The notes beneath the pieces are model-generated. The model had not been told where the DNA came from. It saw nothing but the letters and a program-made list of their open reading frames with translations, and did no database searches. A program made the position numbers and the translations under genes. Below are positions 46,801-57,997 of a DNA stretch of 64,000 nt, piece after piece; the stretch's first letter is position 1, and each line of letters begins with the position of its first letter. The stretch is from the NCBI GenBank assembly GCA_047967505.1, contig CM106541.1. One strand, given 5' to 3'. The stretch comes from Dipteris shenzhenensis (lineage: Eukaryota > Polypodiophyta > Polypodiopsida > Gleicheniales).

Positions 46801-47505
46801 TCCAGTGCGGATACGTCGTTTGGGAACCGCAACGCACGCAGGATCTACTCTTGTTCCATAGATCTGTGGATAACTCATTGATGGTGTACAATCAGTCAGA
46901 CATTCGGATGCAGTCTCTCTGTCCGCATATGTGTTTTCCTTGTTTTCTCTGAGTATTCATGCCTATATCTGTAATATGTTAAGTATGCTCTTTGCTATAT
47001 CCACATAGTCTATTTCCCATAGTGTTTTCTATGCATACCATGTAGAGGCACTACACCTCCCCTCTCCAATCCGAGGTTCTGAGGTCACCTCCATAGAGCT
47101 CATGCTTCAGGTGTTCCGCATGGTGTGTTGTGTACCAATAGAATCGTTCATTCGCCATGCGCAGAATGTTCTGTGCAAACTCACAAATGAATCGGCAGAA
47201 TTAAGAAATGCAACATAGACAGAATTCCTCATTTGTATTCCTAGGCATCGTGGCCTGTACACTTTATACACGCAGATGAGATCTGCGTACTATCATGTGC
47301 AACAGTATGTGCGCGTGCAACTGCCTCACGGTTTCCATAAGTTTATTGGCTTCTTAAAAGAACTGACCAGAACTGAACCCTGTTTGAGTTGCGTGCTGCC
47401 CTTTTAGGCTCGCGCCTCAGACTTCAAAACCAGCCTCGGTGGATTCAAGAACAGCTTCTGTTTCTGAAACTAGTAATGAAGACTAAAGGCTGCTCCTCAC
47501 TTCTG
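46801..47505. other. Spacer, nothing recognised
   Basis: No supported gene or repeat. Confidence 0.4.
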
Positions 47506-47879
47506 TGTTGCCTGCTGTGAAGGCTTCAGTGGGATGACGTGAGGAATGGCCAAGCCCTCCTTTTACAAGCTGGGTAGAGGCTATAATCAGCCAACCAGTC
47601 ATCATGTGGCCGACCCATCTAGGGCCAAACTAGGTCAGATACATCCGACAGTATTTGATCTGCCCGCCTATATCCAACCCTTGGATGGAGCCTATAAGAG
47701 GCCCATTATCCTGGCCCAAAAAGGGCTGCTGTCCAGCAGCCTGTGATGTACCAAAATGGCCAGATCTGTGGCCTTGTGCACATATCTACTCACCCGTCTC
47801 CTACCTGTCATCTACGCAGACATACTGCCATTTGTCCTCCACATATGGGGTTTCACAGGTCAGGCGGTAATCTCCAACA
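47506..47879 (-). repeat. Possible solo LTR remnant
   Basis: Bounded by TGTTG and CCAACA. The minus strand begins TGTTGGAGATTAC, comparable to TGTTAGATATC of copia A. Composition and words (GGCCGACCC, CCAAAATGGCC) resemble the copia A LTR, but I could not align it throughout. Confidence 0.3.
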
Positions 47880-48169
47880 CATTGCCCTTACGACATGAAT
47901 GCACTTTGCATCTGACATGATTAGTTTGCTGTTATAAGTTTAGTGGCTGTATGATGGTCTTCACAAACCAGAAGAGTCTTCAAGCACATATGACTGTCCC
48001 CTTCAAAGCCTCGGGTTGGGCAAATGTGATAGGCCGGTTCTCGCTGTGCCATATAACCCAGCATTCTTTGCATCATCTGAAATGTCTTGTGACACAGTGT
48101 GCAAATCCTTCTGGAATCCTGTGTTTTGACAGAAAGATCTTCTAGCTTTGCATACATATCCTTGTGATG

Positions 48170-48400
48170 AAAGTGAATACGATTTTGTCAGCTCTGTCAG
48201 TTCAAGGCTGTCTTGGCTCTTATTCCATGCTTCTTGTGTCACTCATTGGCAATCTTCTTATCGGCCTTCTGCATGTGAACATCTGCTTAGATGTTAGATA
48301 CCCGGACATAAGCTTCAGCAGGCTTACCATCCAATCACACTTGCATGTTGAATGGCCTGTCTCCCAAGATCCACATTACTCCCATTTTCAACAGGCCTCC
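48170..48400 (-). pseudogene. Duplicated fragment of the PPR C-terminal motif
   Basis: Minus-strand text GARRPVENGSNVDLGRQAIQ, AYVRVSNI, ADVHMQKADKKIANE, stop, HKKHGIRAK parallels the end of the PPR gene (GACQKWGYVELGRQAFENAV, YVLMSNMYADVHTQEAEK, RQGE, stop, NKKNGI). It lies immediately downstream of the gene as a tandem copy of about 220 bp. It is broken by stops within the motif. Confidence 0.75.
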
Positions 48401-48453
48401 TAGCACCCATCAGCTTTAATTTAACTGTCTTAGCTTATTCCATTCTTCTTGTT

Positions 48454-51210
48454 TCACTCTCCTTGCCTTGAGCTCTTCTCAGCCTCCTGTGTATGAACAT
48501 CTGCATACATGTTGGACATCAAGACATAAGATTTAGCAGCCTTTTTATCCAATCGCACTGCATTTTCAAAGGCCTGTCTCCCAAGCTCCACATAACCCCA
48601 CTTTTGACAAGCACCGAGCACAGTATGCCACACTGCAAGATCGGCTTGGAAAGGCATCTTTTTTACCATTTCTACAGCCTCATCCAATCGACCTACACGG
48701 CCAAGGAGGTCAACCATGCAAGTGTGATGCTCAATAGTTGGAATGATGCCATCATCTTCGCTCATGGCCTGAAAGTACTTCTGGCCCTTTTCCACCAGAC
48801 CTGCATGACTGCAGACAGTAAGAACACTAAGGAATGTGACCCTGTCTGGCTTTAAGCCTTCTCCTCTCATTCTCTCAAGCATATGGAAAACAGTGTCACT
48901 TTCTCCAAGCTGGGCATATGCTGCAATCAGTGCATTCCATGAGACTACATCTCGAACCAGAAGCTTGTCAAACAATTCCTGTGCCTTGTCAAGCAAGCCA
49001 CAATTGGCATACATATCGACCAAAGTGCTTCCAATAAAAAGATCTCTATCCAACCCCTTTCGCCCAATCTCAGCATGTATTTCTTGGCCCTTGTCCAAGG
49101 CTCCTACAATACCACAAGCCTTCAAGCTAGAAACATATGTGACAGCATCCGGAGAGACTCCCCCCAGTTGCATCTGTTGGAAACAGTTCAGAGCTTCCTC
49201 ACCACGCCCATGTTCAACGTATCCTGCAATTAAAGAACTCCACGAGACTACATCTGGAACTGGAAGTGTATCAAACACATGCTGTGCTTTTGTAAGCAAC
49301 CCAAATTTGGCATACATATCAACCAAGGCATTGCCAACAAATGGATCTATTTCCAACCCCTTCCTAGCAATTTCCGAGTGTATTTCTTGGCCCTTGTCTA
49401 TAGCTCCTACGCTGCCGCAAGCTTTGAAGATGCAAGCAAACGTGACAACATCTGGAGAGGCACCCTCCAGTATCATCTGTTCGAAACACTTCAACGCTTC
49501 CTCACCAGCCCCATGCTCAGAAAATCCTGCGATCAGTGCACTCCACGAAACTACATCTTGAACTGGAAGTTTGTCAAACAGTTCCCGTGCTTTCGCAAGC
49601 AACCCACATTTGGCATACATATTGACCAAAACATTGCCAACAAAAGGATCTCTTTCCAACCCCATTCTGGCAATCTCTGCGTGTATTTCTAGTCCCTTGT
49701 CTATGGCTCCTATGCTGCCACAAGCCTTTAAGCCACAACCGAATGTGACAACATTCGGAGACACACCCTCCAGTTGCATCTGTTCGAAGCACTTCAGCCC
49801 TTCCTCACCATGCCCATGTTCAGTATATCCTGCTATCAATGCACTCCACAAGACTACGTCTCGAACCAGAAGGTTGTCAGACACTTTCCGAGCTTCTGCA
49901 AGCTGGCCACATTTGACATACATATCGACTAAAGTGCTACCAACAAAAGGATCCCCTTCCAAAGCCTTCCTGACAATCTGAACATGTATTTCTCGGCCCT
50001 TGTCTATGGCTCCTACACTGCCACAAGCTTTCACGCTGCAAATAAACGTGACAACATCTGGAGAGACACCTCCCAGCTGCATCTGTTGGAAACAGTTAAG
50101 TGCTTCCTCACCAAGCCCGCATTCGGTATATCCTGCGATTAGGGCAGTCCATGAGGCTACATTTTGAACTGGAAGCTTGTCAAACACTTCCCGCGCTTTT
50201 GCAACTGAGCCGCATTTGGCATACATATGGATCAAAGTGCTGCTAACAAAAGGATGCTTTTCCAACTCCTTTCTGGCAACCTCGCAGTGTATGTCTCCGC
50301 CTTTGTCTATGGCTCCTAGGCTGCCACAAGCTTTCAAGCTGCACACAAACGTCACAGCATTTGGAGAAATACCCTCCAGCTGCATCAGAGGGAAACACTT
50401 CAGAGCTTCCTCGCCAAGGCCCTGTTGGGCATATCCTGTAATTAGTGCATTCCAGGAGACTACATCTCGAGCTGGGAGCTGCTCAAACACGCCCCGTGCT
50501 TGTGCGAGCGAGCCACATTTGGCATACATATCCACCAAGGTGTTGCCAACAAAAGGATCAATATGTAAACCCTTTTGGGCAATCTCGGCATGTAATTCTT
50601 GGCCTCGTGTCCGATCTTTCAGCCTAGCACAAGCCTTCAAAAGGGCCACAAACGTATGCTTACCAGGATGTACACAATCCTGTTGCATTTTCTGGTAGAA
50701 GTTGAGGGCCTGTTGTGGTTCCTTACATTCAATATAGCCTATAATGATAGAAGTCCAAGAATACTCTTTCGGATCAACCAATTTGTTAAAAACCTGCAGG
50801 GCATCGCACATGCTTCCACATTTCACCAGCATTGGGACAAGGTGATTTCCGAGAGAACTATGAGCTTCCAGCCCACTTTTGCACATGCAGGCATGCAAAC
50901 GCTTGGCATGCGCTAGATTTTTCTCTTTTCTGCACTTCTGCAAGATTCCTATAAAGTTGTCAACCCTAGGCACCTGGGGCATCCCTTCCAAACAAGTGAG
51001 TGCCTCCTCTAAGCTCAGCAACTCCCAGCCACGGTTGTCTCGTATTTCTTGTGCTTTAACTGCGTTCAAGTGCACTCCAAACATACCGCTGGCCTTGCAA
51101 TTGCTGACACTGTCCACCAAGCCATGGCCTTCAAGGTTTGGCCAGGCTTGGCCAGTGGATGATATGATGCGTTGCAGTCCCTTGTCTCTGAACTCCTTTT
51201 GCTCAAGCAT
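48454..51210 (-). CDS. PLS-class pentatricopeptide repeat protein with E motif
   Basis: Intronless, 918 residues. Members of this family bind organellar RNA and usually specify C-to-U or U-to-C editing sites in chloroplasts or mitochondria; that role is inferred from the family. After a non-repeat N-terminus (1-83) come seven P-L-S triplets of about 101 residues, each with a W-(T/N/S)-(A/S)-(L/I)-I-xGY core, LKACGSxGAIDKGxEIH and DMYAKCG. The triplets are strikingly alike, which suggests recent internal duplication. An E motif starts at about residue 858 (LAVWHTVLGACQKWGYVELG) and ends early with EAEKSSRQGE. There is no DYW deaminase domain, so editing would need a partner. No clear transit peptide follows the ATG at 51210, so an upstream exon or start is possible. 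Confidence 0.93.
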   Translation of the reverse strand: MLEQKEFRDKGLQRIISSTGQAWPNLEGHGLVDSVSNCKASGMFGVHLNAVKAQEIRDNRGWELLSLEEALTCLEGMPQVPRVDNFIGILQKCRKEKNLAHAKRLHACMCKSGLEAHSSLGNHLVPMLVKCGSMCDALQVFNKLVDPKEYSWTSIIIGYIECKEPQQALNFYQKMQQDCVHPGKHTFVALLKACARLKDRTRGQELHAEIAQKGLHIDPFVGNTLVDMYAKCGSLAQARGVFEQLPARDVVSWNALITGYAQQGLGEEALKCFPLMQLEGISPNAVTFVCSLKACGSLGAIDKGGDIHCEVARKELEKHPFVSSTLIHMYAKCGSVAKAREVFDKLPVQNVASWTALIAGYTECGLGEEALNCFQQMQLGGVSPDVVTFICSVKACGSVGAIDKGREIHVQIVRKALEGDPFVGSTLVDMYVKCGQLAEARKVSDNLLVRDVVLWSALIAGYTEHGHGEEGLKCFEQMQLEGVSPNVVTFGCGLKACGSIGAIDKGLEIHAEIARMGLERDPFVGNVLVNMYAKCGLLAKARELFDKLPVQDVVSWSALIAGFSEHGAGEEALKCFEQMILEGASPDVVTFACIFKACGSVGAIDKGQEIHSEIARKGLEIDPFVGNALVDMYAKFGLLTKAQHVFDTLPVPDVVSWSSLIAGYVEHGRGEEALNCFQQMQLGGVSPDAVTYVSSLKACGIVGALDKGQEIHAEIGRKGLDRDLFIGSTLVDMYANCGLLDKAQELFDKLLVRDVVSWNALIAAYAQLGESDTVFHMLERMRGEGLKPDRVTFLSVLTVCSHAGLVEKGQKYFQAMSEDDGIIPTIEHHTCMVDLLGRVGRLDEAVEMVKKMPFQADLAVWHTVLGACQKWGYVELGRQAFENAVRLDKKAAKSYVLMSNMYADVHTQEAEKSSRQGE

Positions 51211-51242
51211 CTCTTCAACTCCTTTTGCTCAAGCATCTCTTC
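51191..51242 (-). repeat. 26-bp perfect tandem duplication over the PPR start
   Basis: Units 51191-51216 and 51217-51242 are identical. Each contains an ATG on the minus strand: the PPR ATG at 51210 and a copy at 51236. Since 26 is not a multiple of 3, the upstream ATG is out of frame. It opens a reading frame of about 56 codons that overlaps the start of the PPR gene. Confidence 0.9.
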
Positions 51243-51704
51243 AACCCAAATCGGATGGTGCGAACCATTTATCCTCAGCCATCCCTCAGTAGTTTTATGG
51301 TTGAAATCTGGAACCCTTGGGTTTGCCTGCTAAAATTCAAGTAAGAGAAGAGAATTCGACCGAGTATTCCTACAGATAAGATGTGCAAATCATTTTCTCG
51401 CACCCTTACTTTGCTCTTTCGGTGGACGCACAACTGGGAGGGATCCGTAAAATACTCTTGCCATGCGCGCTGTGTGCTGGACCTATCTGCGAAGCATGAC
51501 CAAAATGATGACGAATTGCCAATTGCATGAGGGTGCTTGACATTGAAATATGACGTACCTGAAATGGGATGATCTGAGGTGCATCGAAAACGCACATCCA
51601 TCGCTCCAATGCCTCGCAATGGAGCCTCCAATTCGGGATTTAGGACATGCAGGACCTTCTACAGGGCATTTGCATGGCCACCTATCATAAAAGGTGTACC
51701 TCAA
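51243..51704 (-). other. PPR upstream region, unresolved
   Basis: Minus-strand open frames (51631-51275 and 51704-51483) carry no domain I can confirm. A GTACGT donor-like site at about 51556 and an acceptor-like CGCAGATAG near 51486 would allow an intron in the PPR leader. Confidence 0.25.
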
Positions 51705-51791
51705 GCTTTAATTTTGAATAAATTTTCAAAATTAAAATATTATTTGTTAGAAAGAATCTACCACGGCCACGCTCGGTGGTTACTGAGGCTC

Positions 51792-51792
<1 letters not shown>

Positions 51793-51822
<30 letters not shown>
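51793..51822. repeat. (TG)n microsatellite
   Basis: About 14 TG units, preceded by GTGAG. Confidence 0.97.
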
Positions 51823-52216
51823 TTCGATCACCAACCTTGAGTCCCTTGATAGCATCGGGTGACTGGTTGGGTGAACTTGAGATTTTTTTTTTATTTTCTT
51901 TATGAAGTCTAGCAATTTACTAGTAAGGGATCCACATGCTGCTGCTACGGCACAACCTCGAAGCAGCAACAAACCTATGTGCATTGCACGTTTGTGTCAC
52001 AACCACACCACCTTCTCCATAATGCTTTCAAAAATGTACGAGAGTGGTGAGCGTGGCAAGCCCTTCACACCATTTCTTGCGTTGTTTCTTTGCTGGCGCT
52101 GCCTTCCACGCACTAGGGCTCTACTAACGCTTTTGAAAAAAGTTGTCCTCCTAATCAATTTATGACACTCTCCCCATGCCCATGCCTCGCTCCTTTCTAT
52201 TCTCATTTTGCTTGTG

Positions 52217-52217
<1 letters not shown>

Positions 52218-52310
<93 letters not shown>
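52218..52310. repeat. Compound (CT)n(CA)n microsatellite
   Basis: About 35 CT units run directly into about 11 CA units. Confidence 0.97.
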
Positions 52311-52311
<1 letters not shown>

Positions 52312-52970
52312 GCATGCACTCATTGTCCCTCTCCCCCCCCCTTCCCCCCACACCAACTACCGACATGCTCCATAAAAGTGAGAAAAATCAAAATAATGAA
52401 GGCAGTACTATTGAGCACATCATGTGCTCTCTTGTTTTTTTTAATCTTATTTTTGGAAGCTTTATGAAGGTAACACATGTAGAAAGAGAGAATGTCGATT
52501 TCTAGAAAAGGACAATGCTAATTGTATATAAACTAGTAGGGGACCCATGCATTGTTGCGGCACAACCGCTTGAATAAAATATCTTTGAGCTACACAGAAT
52601 CTAGCAACGATGAAACCGCATGTTCTATCTTTATAATGTGAAGTTTCTCAAAAATCCTGGGAAGCTCTTGTTACTTATTTTCCCATCGTGGTTCTGATCA
52701 AAGATCTTTGTAGAGTGTGTCTATGGACTTGCAAGATGGGGCATCTGAGTGAAGGAAGGGAAGATGGTCACAAAATGGGTGGGGCATTAATTAGCATGGC
52801 ATGTAGAGAGACAATGATTCGTTCTAGAGAGAGAACATGCCAACTATGTATAGTATTGATAGTATAGATTATTTTGTTAGTAGATAAAAAGGAAGTTTCC
52901 TTGGACTTCGAGCAAGAGTTTCTGAGTGAAGTAGAAACCGAGCGAAAGCAGCAATTCTATCGGAGGCATT
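52311..52970. other. Spacer
   Basis: No supported gene. AGxGGACCCATGC, found near 52540, resembles AGGGATCCACATGC near 51927, so a short segment may be duplicated on either side of the microsatellites. Confidence 0.35.
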
Positions 52971-53830
52971 GACAAATAAAGAAACCAAGAACCACAATGA
53001 AAATATACTAAACTACCGCAAAGGGAATGCTATCATTACTTGTGCACCGAGATACACCATAAGAACTAAGCCCTACATAGTAGCAAAAACCAGTCAAAAC
53101 TGCCACTGATTGCATCATGGAGCACAACCAAAAAGTGAACACTACGCCATACTTTTACTATACATACTAATGCCAAAATGCTTCAGGTCAAATGTGATCA
53201 AGTGCACTTCAATAAACTCCACAGTGCTAATTAAATAGAGAAAGAATCAAAACATAGAAAGTTAATTTGCTTCAGTACAAAACTGACAAAGATAGAAACC
53301 AAGATCCACATTGAAAATATGTTCCATCATCGCAAAGGGAATGCTTTCGTTACTTGTGCACTTGGATACACCATAAGAACTAAGCCCTACATATCGGCAA
53401 AAATCAGCCAAAACTGCCATTGATGGCATGGAGGATGACCAAAAAGTGAACACTATGCCATACTTTCACAATACATATTAATGCCAAAATGGTCCTCAAG
53501 GTCAAATGTTATGGAGTGCACCTCAATAAACTCCATAGTTCTAATTCGAAAAATAAAGTCCATTTGCTTCTGTAAAAATTTGACAAATAAAGAGACCAAG
53601 ATCCACAATGAAAATATACTCCACTACCACAAAGGGAATGCTTTCCTTGCTTGTGCACTAGGATTCACCATAAGAACTAAGCCCTACATACTAGCAAAAA
53701 CTAGTTAAAACTACCACCGATGGCATGGAGCTCGACCAAAAACCAAACACTATGCCAAAACATACTAATGCCAAATATGGATACTCATGCCAAAATGCTC
53801 CTCAAGGTCAAAGACCCCAAAATGAAGTTA
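52971..53830. repeat. Tandem repeat, three units of about 0.3 kb
   Basis: Units start GACAAA at 52971, 53285 and 53582 (periods 314 and 297). Each has CAAAGGGAATGCT, TTGTGCAC, CACCATAAGAACTAAGCCCT and a run of CATACTAATGCCAAAATG. The third is shortened at its end. No open frame is conserved. Confidence 0.9.
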
Positions 53831-54119
53831 TTCCATCAACACGTTACCACGTCCTCTAAGTTGGCACATTGCATCTCTTCCCCCCAAGGGCTTGAAACAA
53901 CTCCACCTTTGTTAGTTCCGCTTGATGCATGAACTCATACGCATGCAAATCCAAACCCAAAATATTCAAGAAGATCTAATGCATGTGCTTGTAGGGAACA
54001 CACACCAATTTCTTGCAGTACTTACCTAAAACACATGCGATTCATTGCACAACACTATGGATTCACAAATAATAGTAGCATCCAAAGTATGGCCCTTCTC
54101 TATCTTCTCATGAAAATTT
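53831..54119. other. Spacer before copia C
   Basis: No recognised feature. Confidence 0.4.
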
Positions 54120-54300
54120 TGTGGGGGTTAAAGGTCACTGTGCCTTTACCTCGGTTATGTACAATACTCAAACACATATATAAATGAATGAAAAAGAAGA
54201 TTAGGGTGGTTCTGCACGCACCAAAACTTGTGTGGCTCTCTCTCTCTCTCCCTCCCTCTCTCTCCCTCTTCCGTTCTTGCTTCCGTTGAGAGCACTCTCA
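54120..54300 (+). repeat. Copia C 5' LTR
   Basis: About 181 bp, TGTGGGGGTTAAAGG to GAGCACTCTCA, homologous to the copia B LTRs. It carries CATATATAAATG as TATA box and an expanded CT/CCCT run at about 54235-54270. Confidence 0.9.
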
Positions 54301-55691
54301 ACTGGTATTACAGCCCGGGTGATCTAGCTGAGTGTGCATGAATGCTTGGAAGCTCAGCAGTTCTGTGGGAGGAAGGAGAAGCTCTGTGGGAAGCTTTGTG
54401 GGCGACTTTACTTGCATCTGAGTGTGCAGAGACCTTGGAGAAACCTTTGGAAAAGTTACTTTGGTTTTGCGAAGTGGTTTTGAGAGCCTGTTAAGAGTTT
54501 TTAAAGAAAAAGTCATTTTTTGAGCTTTTCCCTGTTCCGTTCGATGACAGAGACTCTGTATTGACTTGTAGAGGCAACTATTGCTTGCTTTTGGTGTCCA
54601 CTTCACTTAGGAGCTTGGAAACACCTTCATTCTTGAATCTGGGATCATTTGTTGGAACTCAAGTTTGGAGCAACCATTTGCAGATCTGTCAGTTCCGGTG
54701 GACTCAGGAGGTCCTAAAACTTTTATGTTGCTCATCATTTGCACTCCGGTGGAGTTTACAAATAGCTCTGTTTCCAAAAACGTTTTTCAGTCCGTGTGTT
54801 GGACCCAATGATTGAGACCACGGTTTCCAAAACCCCGTCTGTCCCATTGCATTCCGGACGCCCAAAAACCCCTACCTGTCAGTTCTTGTGCGATCCGGTG
54901 GAGGATTTTCAGAGTTATAGATCTCTGTGTATTCGATTTCATCTCTCTGTTATGCATTTTTCATTCTAAGGTTTTGAAACCTTAGATTTATGCCACATGG
55001 CAGTGGATAAGTGTTGACTCCCATTTCTCACTCATCGGTTGGGATTTTGGAGTTCCGGCAAAAAAGAGATATTTGGAGATTTTCTTGCTGAGTCCGATTA
55101 TGCAATGGTGCCCATGTTTTGAGGCATCTCAGGTTCTATTTTCAATAGCGGTCATTACCATGGGACCATGATTTCTTGAGCATACCTTATGCAAATCACT
55201 CTGGTTGCAGTTTGGGCAGTGTGCGCTCATTCGTGGTGTGCATTGGATTGCAGTGGATGATTTATAGGCCATTTGGATGCATTGCGGTCCTTATTGGATG
55301 CGCTGATAGGCCCAAATTGCCTCGTAGGATGCTATTTTTATGGACGCTTTGCACATGGATGCTATTTTATGCTGAGGGACAGCTTTGACACATTGCAGGT
55401 GATGCACTCATAGTGCTATGCTCTCTTGGATGAGATATTATTGATGCATATGCTAGTGGACGGTGTTTATGCTTGAGTCATTTGGCACTTATTGGCATTT
55501 TCTTTTGGGCCAGATTTGCTCATATAGATGCATAGTATATGCACATGAGTCAGATGCATCTTTTGATGCATTGAGCTTTGAGTTTTGGTGATATTTCACT
55601 CTATTGTGGCATACACATTTGGGTGCACCTGGTATTTGGTGTGATTCTCTCTTGCAGGCACTAGCATTTGGGATTTTGTTTCATTTGCATC
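54301..55691 (+). other. Copia C untranslated leader
   Basis: About 1.39 kb without a coding frame, homologous to 35961-37413 of element B on the opposite strand. Confidence 0.8.
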
Positions 55692-56396
55692 ATGGCATCC
55701 TCTTCCATGTCTGAAAAGGAGTTTTTCAGCATTAAAAAGTTTGATGGGACAAACTTTTCTTTGTGGAAAGAACAAATAAGCAATGTGCTTATTCAAAAGA
55801 AGCAGATTAAACCCTTAGCAGGGATTGAAGCTAAGCCTGCAAATATGTCTGAGGATGATTGGAATGAGTTGGATGCATTAGCAAAGTCTACTATTAGACT
55901 TCATCTTGCAGAGTCAGTTTATTTCACAGTAGTAAATGAGCAGACTACAGAAGATTTGTGGAAGAAAGTATGTGCCACTTATGAGAAGGAAACTACCTCT
56001 AATAAAGTTTACCTCATGAAGAGGTTGTTTGAGCTGCAGATGAAGGAAGGGGTCTCCATTGCTTCTCAATTGAATGAATTCAATATTATTTTCAGCCAAC
56101 TTCAGGCTCAGAAGATGAATTTTGATGTGGAGACTAAGGCAATATTTCTCTTATGTTTATTGCCATCCTCATGGGATACCTTCCGTACAGCTGTCAGTAA
56201 CTCTGCACATGGTGGAGTACTGAAGCTTACCACTTCAGATGATGCATATTCCCAGGATTGGATTTTGGATTCTGGTGCTTCATTCCATGTTACTCCCCAT
56301 AGGGAATGGTTCTCCACTTATGACAGTGGAAAGACAGGTTGTGTGCATCTTGGAAATGACTATGCATGTGACATAGTGGGAGCAGGTGACATGTGA
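55692..56396 (+). pseudogene. Copia C gag joined to protease
   Basis: The native start is probably MASSSMSEKEFFSIKKFDGT (55692). Gag continues through LWKKVCATYEKETTSNKVYL and LPSSWDTFRTAVSNSAHGGV. It then passes directly into TTSDDAYSQDWILDSGASFH, where DSGAS is the protease active site. The segment with the zinc knuckle is missing at about 56225, in frame. The frame ends at a TGA after AGDM (56396). Confidence 0.9.
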
Positions 56397-56417
56397 CATA
56401 GTGGGCCTACATTTGTT

Positions 56418-57371
56418 TTGAAACATGTGAGACATGTGCCTAAGCTGACCAAGAGTCTTATTTTAGTGGGTCAGCTAGATGATGCTAGTTTTCACACCAC
56501 TTTTGGCTTTCAGAGTTGGAAAATTCAGAAGGGCTCTATGCTTTTGGCCAGGGGTGCCAAGTGTGGGACTTTGTATCCCTTACATGTGTCAGGGGTATTT
56601 GATCATGTTGTTGCAATAACCGAGAAGCCAAGCACTTCTTTGTGGCATTGCAGGTTGGGGCACATGAGCCAGAATGGAATGAAACTCTTATGCCGTTTGG
56701 GTTATGTACTGCATTTGAGTTTCTCTGATTTTGAATTTCATGAGCATTGTCTCTATGGGAAGTAGACTAAATCAGCCCATAAAAGAAGGGGAAAGAAAGA
56801 GTTTGAAATGCTTGATTTGGTGCATTCAGACGTATGTGGTCCCATGCCTACACGGTCATTAGGCGGGGCTGAATACTATGTGAAATTCATTGATGATGCA
56901 ACTAGGAAAGTGTGGGCTTATGCTATAGCTCGGAAGAGTGATGTGTTCCAGGTATTTCAAAAATGGCTGGCCTTGGTTGAGAATCAGTCAGGTAGAACGC
57001 TTAAATGCCTATGGACTGACAATGGTGGAGAGTATCTCTCTCATGACTTTCAAGATTTCTGTGATACACGTGGGATTAAGAGGGAGCTCACATCCCCTCA
57101 TACTCCAGAGCAAAATCCAGTTGCAGAAAAGATGAACCGTACCATTCAAGAAAGGTTGCAATGCATGCTTTCCAATGCAAGTCTTTCTGGTGGTTTTTGG
57201 GCTGAGGCAATGAAGACTGCAGTGCATGTGTTCAATAGATCACTAGTAAGAGTTTGGATGGTGGTATTCCTGAAGAGACATGGAGATGCAAGAAGCCCTC
57301 TTACTCTCATTTGCGTATATTTGGGTGTGAGGCATATGCACATGTGCCAAAAGAGCTTCGAAAGAAGCTAG
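56418..57371 (+). pseudogene. Copia C protease end, GAG-pre-integrase and integrase
   Basis: KHVRHVPKLTKSLILVGQLD and LWHCRLGHMSQNGMKLL precede a stop. The integrase core (56808-57250) has LDLVHSDVCGPMP, FIDDATRKVWAYA, LWTDNGGEYLS and EQNPVAEKMNRTIQ, so the D, D and E catalytic motifs look preserved. A frameshift near 57250 moves on to SLDGGIPEETW. Confidence 0.9.
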
Positions 57372-57969
57372 ATCCTAAGTCTAGGAAATGCATCTTTCTG
57401 GGTTATGGTGAAAGTGGAAAGATGGGCTATCGTCTCTGGGATCCAGAAGCAAAGAAGATCATACGCAGCCATGATGTAGTCTTCAATGAGAAGAAGATGC
57501 ATAAGGCACCCATGAGGGATGTGGAAATGAGGAGAATCACTTTTCAAGATGTGAATCCACCTGCATATGTTGATAGACAGCAAGCTGTCCATGCTCCAAA
57601 TGTGCAAGAAATGGTACCACCAAGGACTCCCAAAATCAAGGGTAGATGATGGATCATCTATATTGGTGGAAATGATGAGCCAAATGTGGCTGATATGCAA
57701 ATGGGACAGCAAGCTGAAATGCCCTTGAGAAGATCATCTAGAGTGTCTAGACCGCCTGATAAGTTTGTTCCAGGGGTAGACTATGTGATGCTTACTGATT
57801 GCGGGGAGCCTTCTTGCTATAGAGAGGCTATGATGCGTGAGGATCAACATAAGTGGGATTATGCTATGCAATCAGAGATGAGTTCACTTATGAAGAATAA
57901 GACTTTGGACTTGGTTTCTTTGCCACATGGAAAGAAAGCATTGCCATGTAAATGGGTCTACAAAATGAA
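57254..57969 (+). pseudogene. Copia C post-integrase region and start of RT
   Basis: SLDGGIPEETWRCKKPSYSH, KCIFLGYGESGKMGYRLWDP, then a frame change near 57650, PLRRSSRVSRPPDKFVPGVD and KALPCKWVYKMK. It matches element B (34.6-35.33 kb) closely and ends at the junction with element D. Confidence 0.9.
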
Positions 57970-57997
57970 GTGTAAAGAATAAGGGAGAGAGATAGGA
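57970..57997. other. Junction between copia C and copia D
   Basis: About 28 bp, purine-rich, belonging to neither element by comparison with B or with typical RT sequence. C ends in RT on the plus strand. D ends after ETGD of its RT on the minus strand. Confidence 0.6.

Larger units (their letters stand above)
54120..57969 (+). mobile_element. Ty1/copia element C, 3'-truncated
   Basis: Same family as element B: a 5' LTR closely related to B's, a PBS-like ACTGGTATTACAGC (two changes from the usual sequence), a long leader, and gag at 55692. Unlike B it keeps protease and integrase. It stops inside RT at WVYKMK (57969); most of RT, RNase H and the 3' LTR are gone. Frameshifts and stops make it defective. 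Confidence 0.93.

Noticed and set aside
48836-50916. Several long plus-strand open frames (up to 241 residues) opposite the PPR gene
   Set aside because: They are antisense shadows of the repetitive PPR frame, and their texts repeat with the PPR period.
51275-51631. Possible organellar single-strand DNA-binding (OSB) motif in WQEYFTDPSQ
   Set aside because: The match is too short; the expected WWDNR and PDFKHK motifs are absent.
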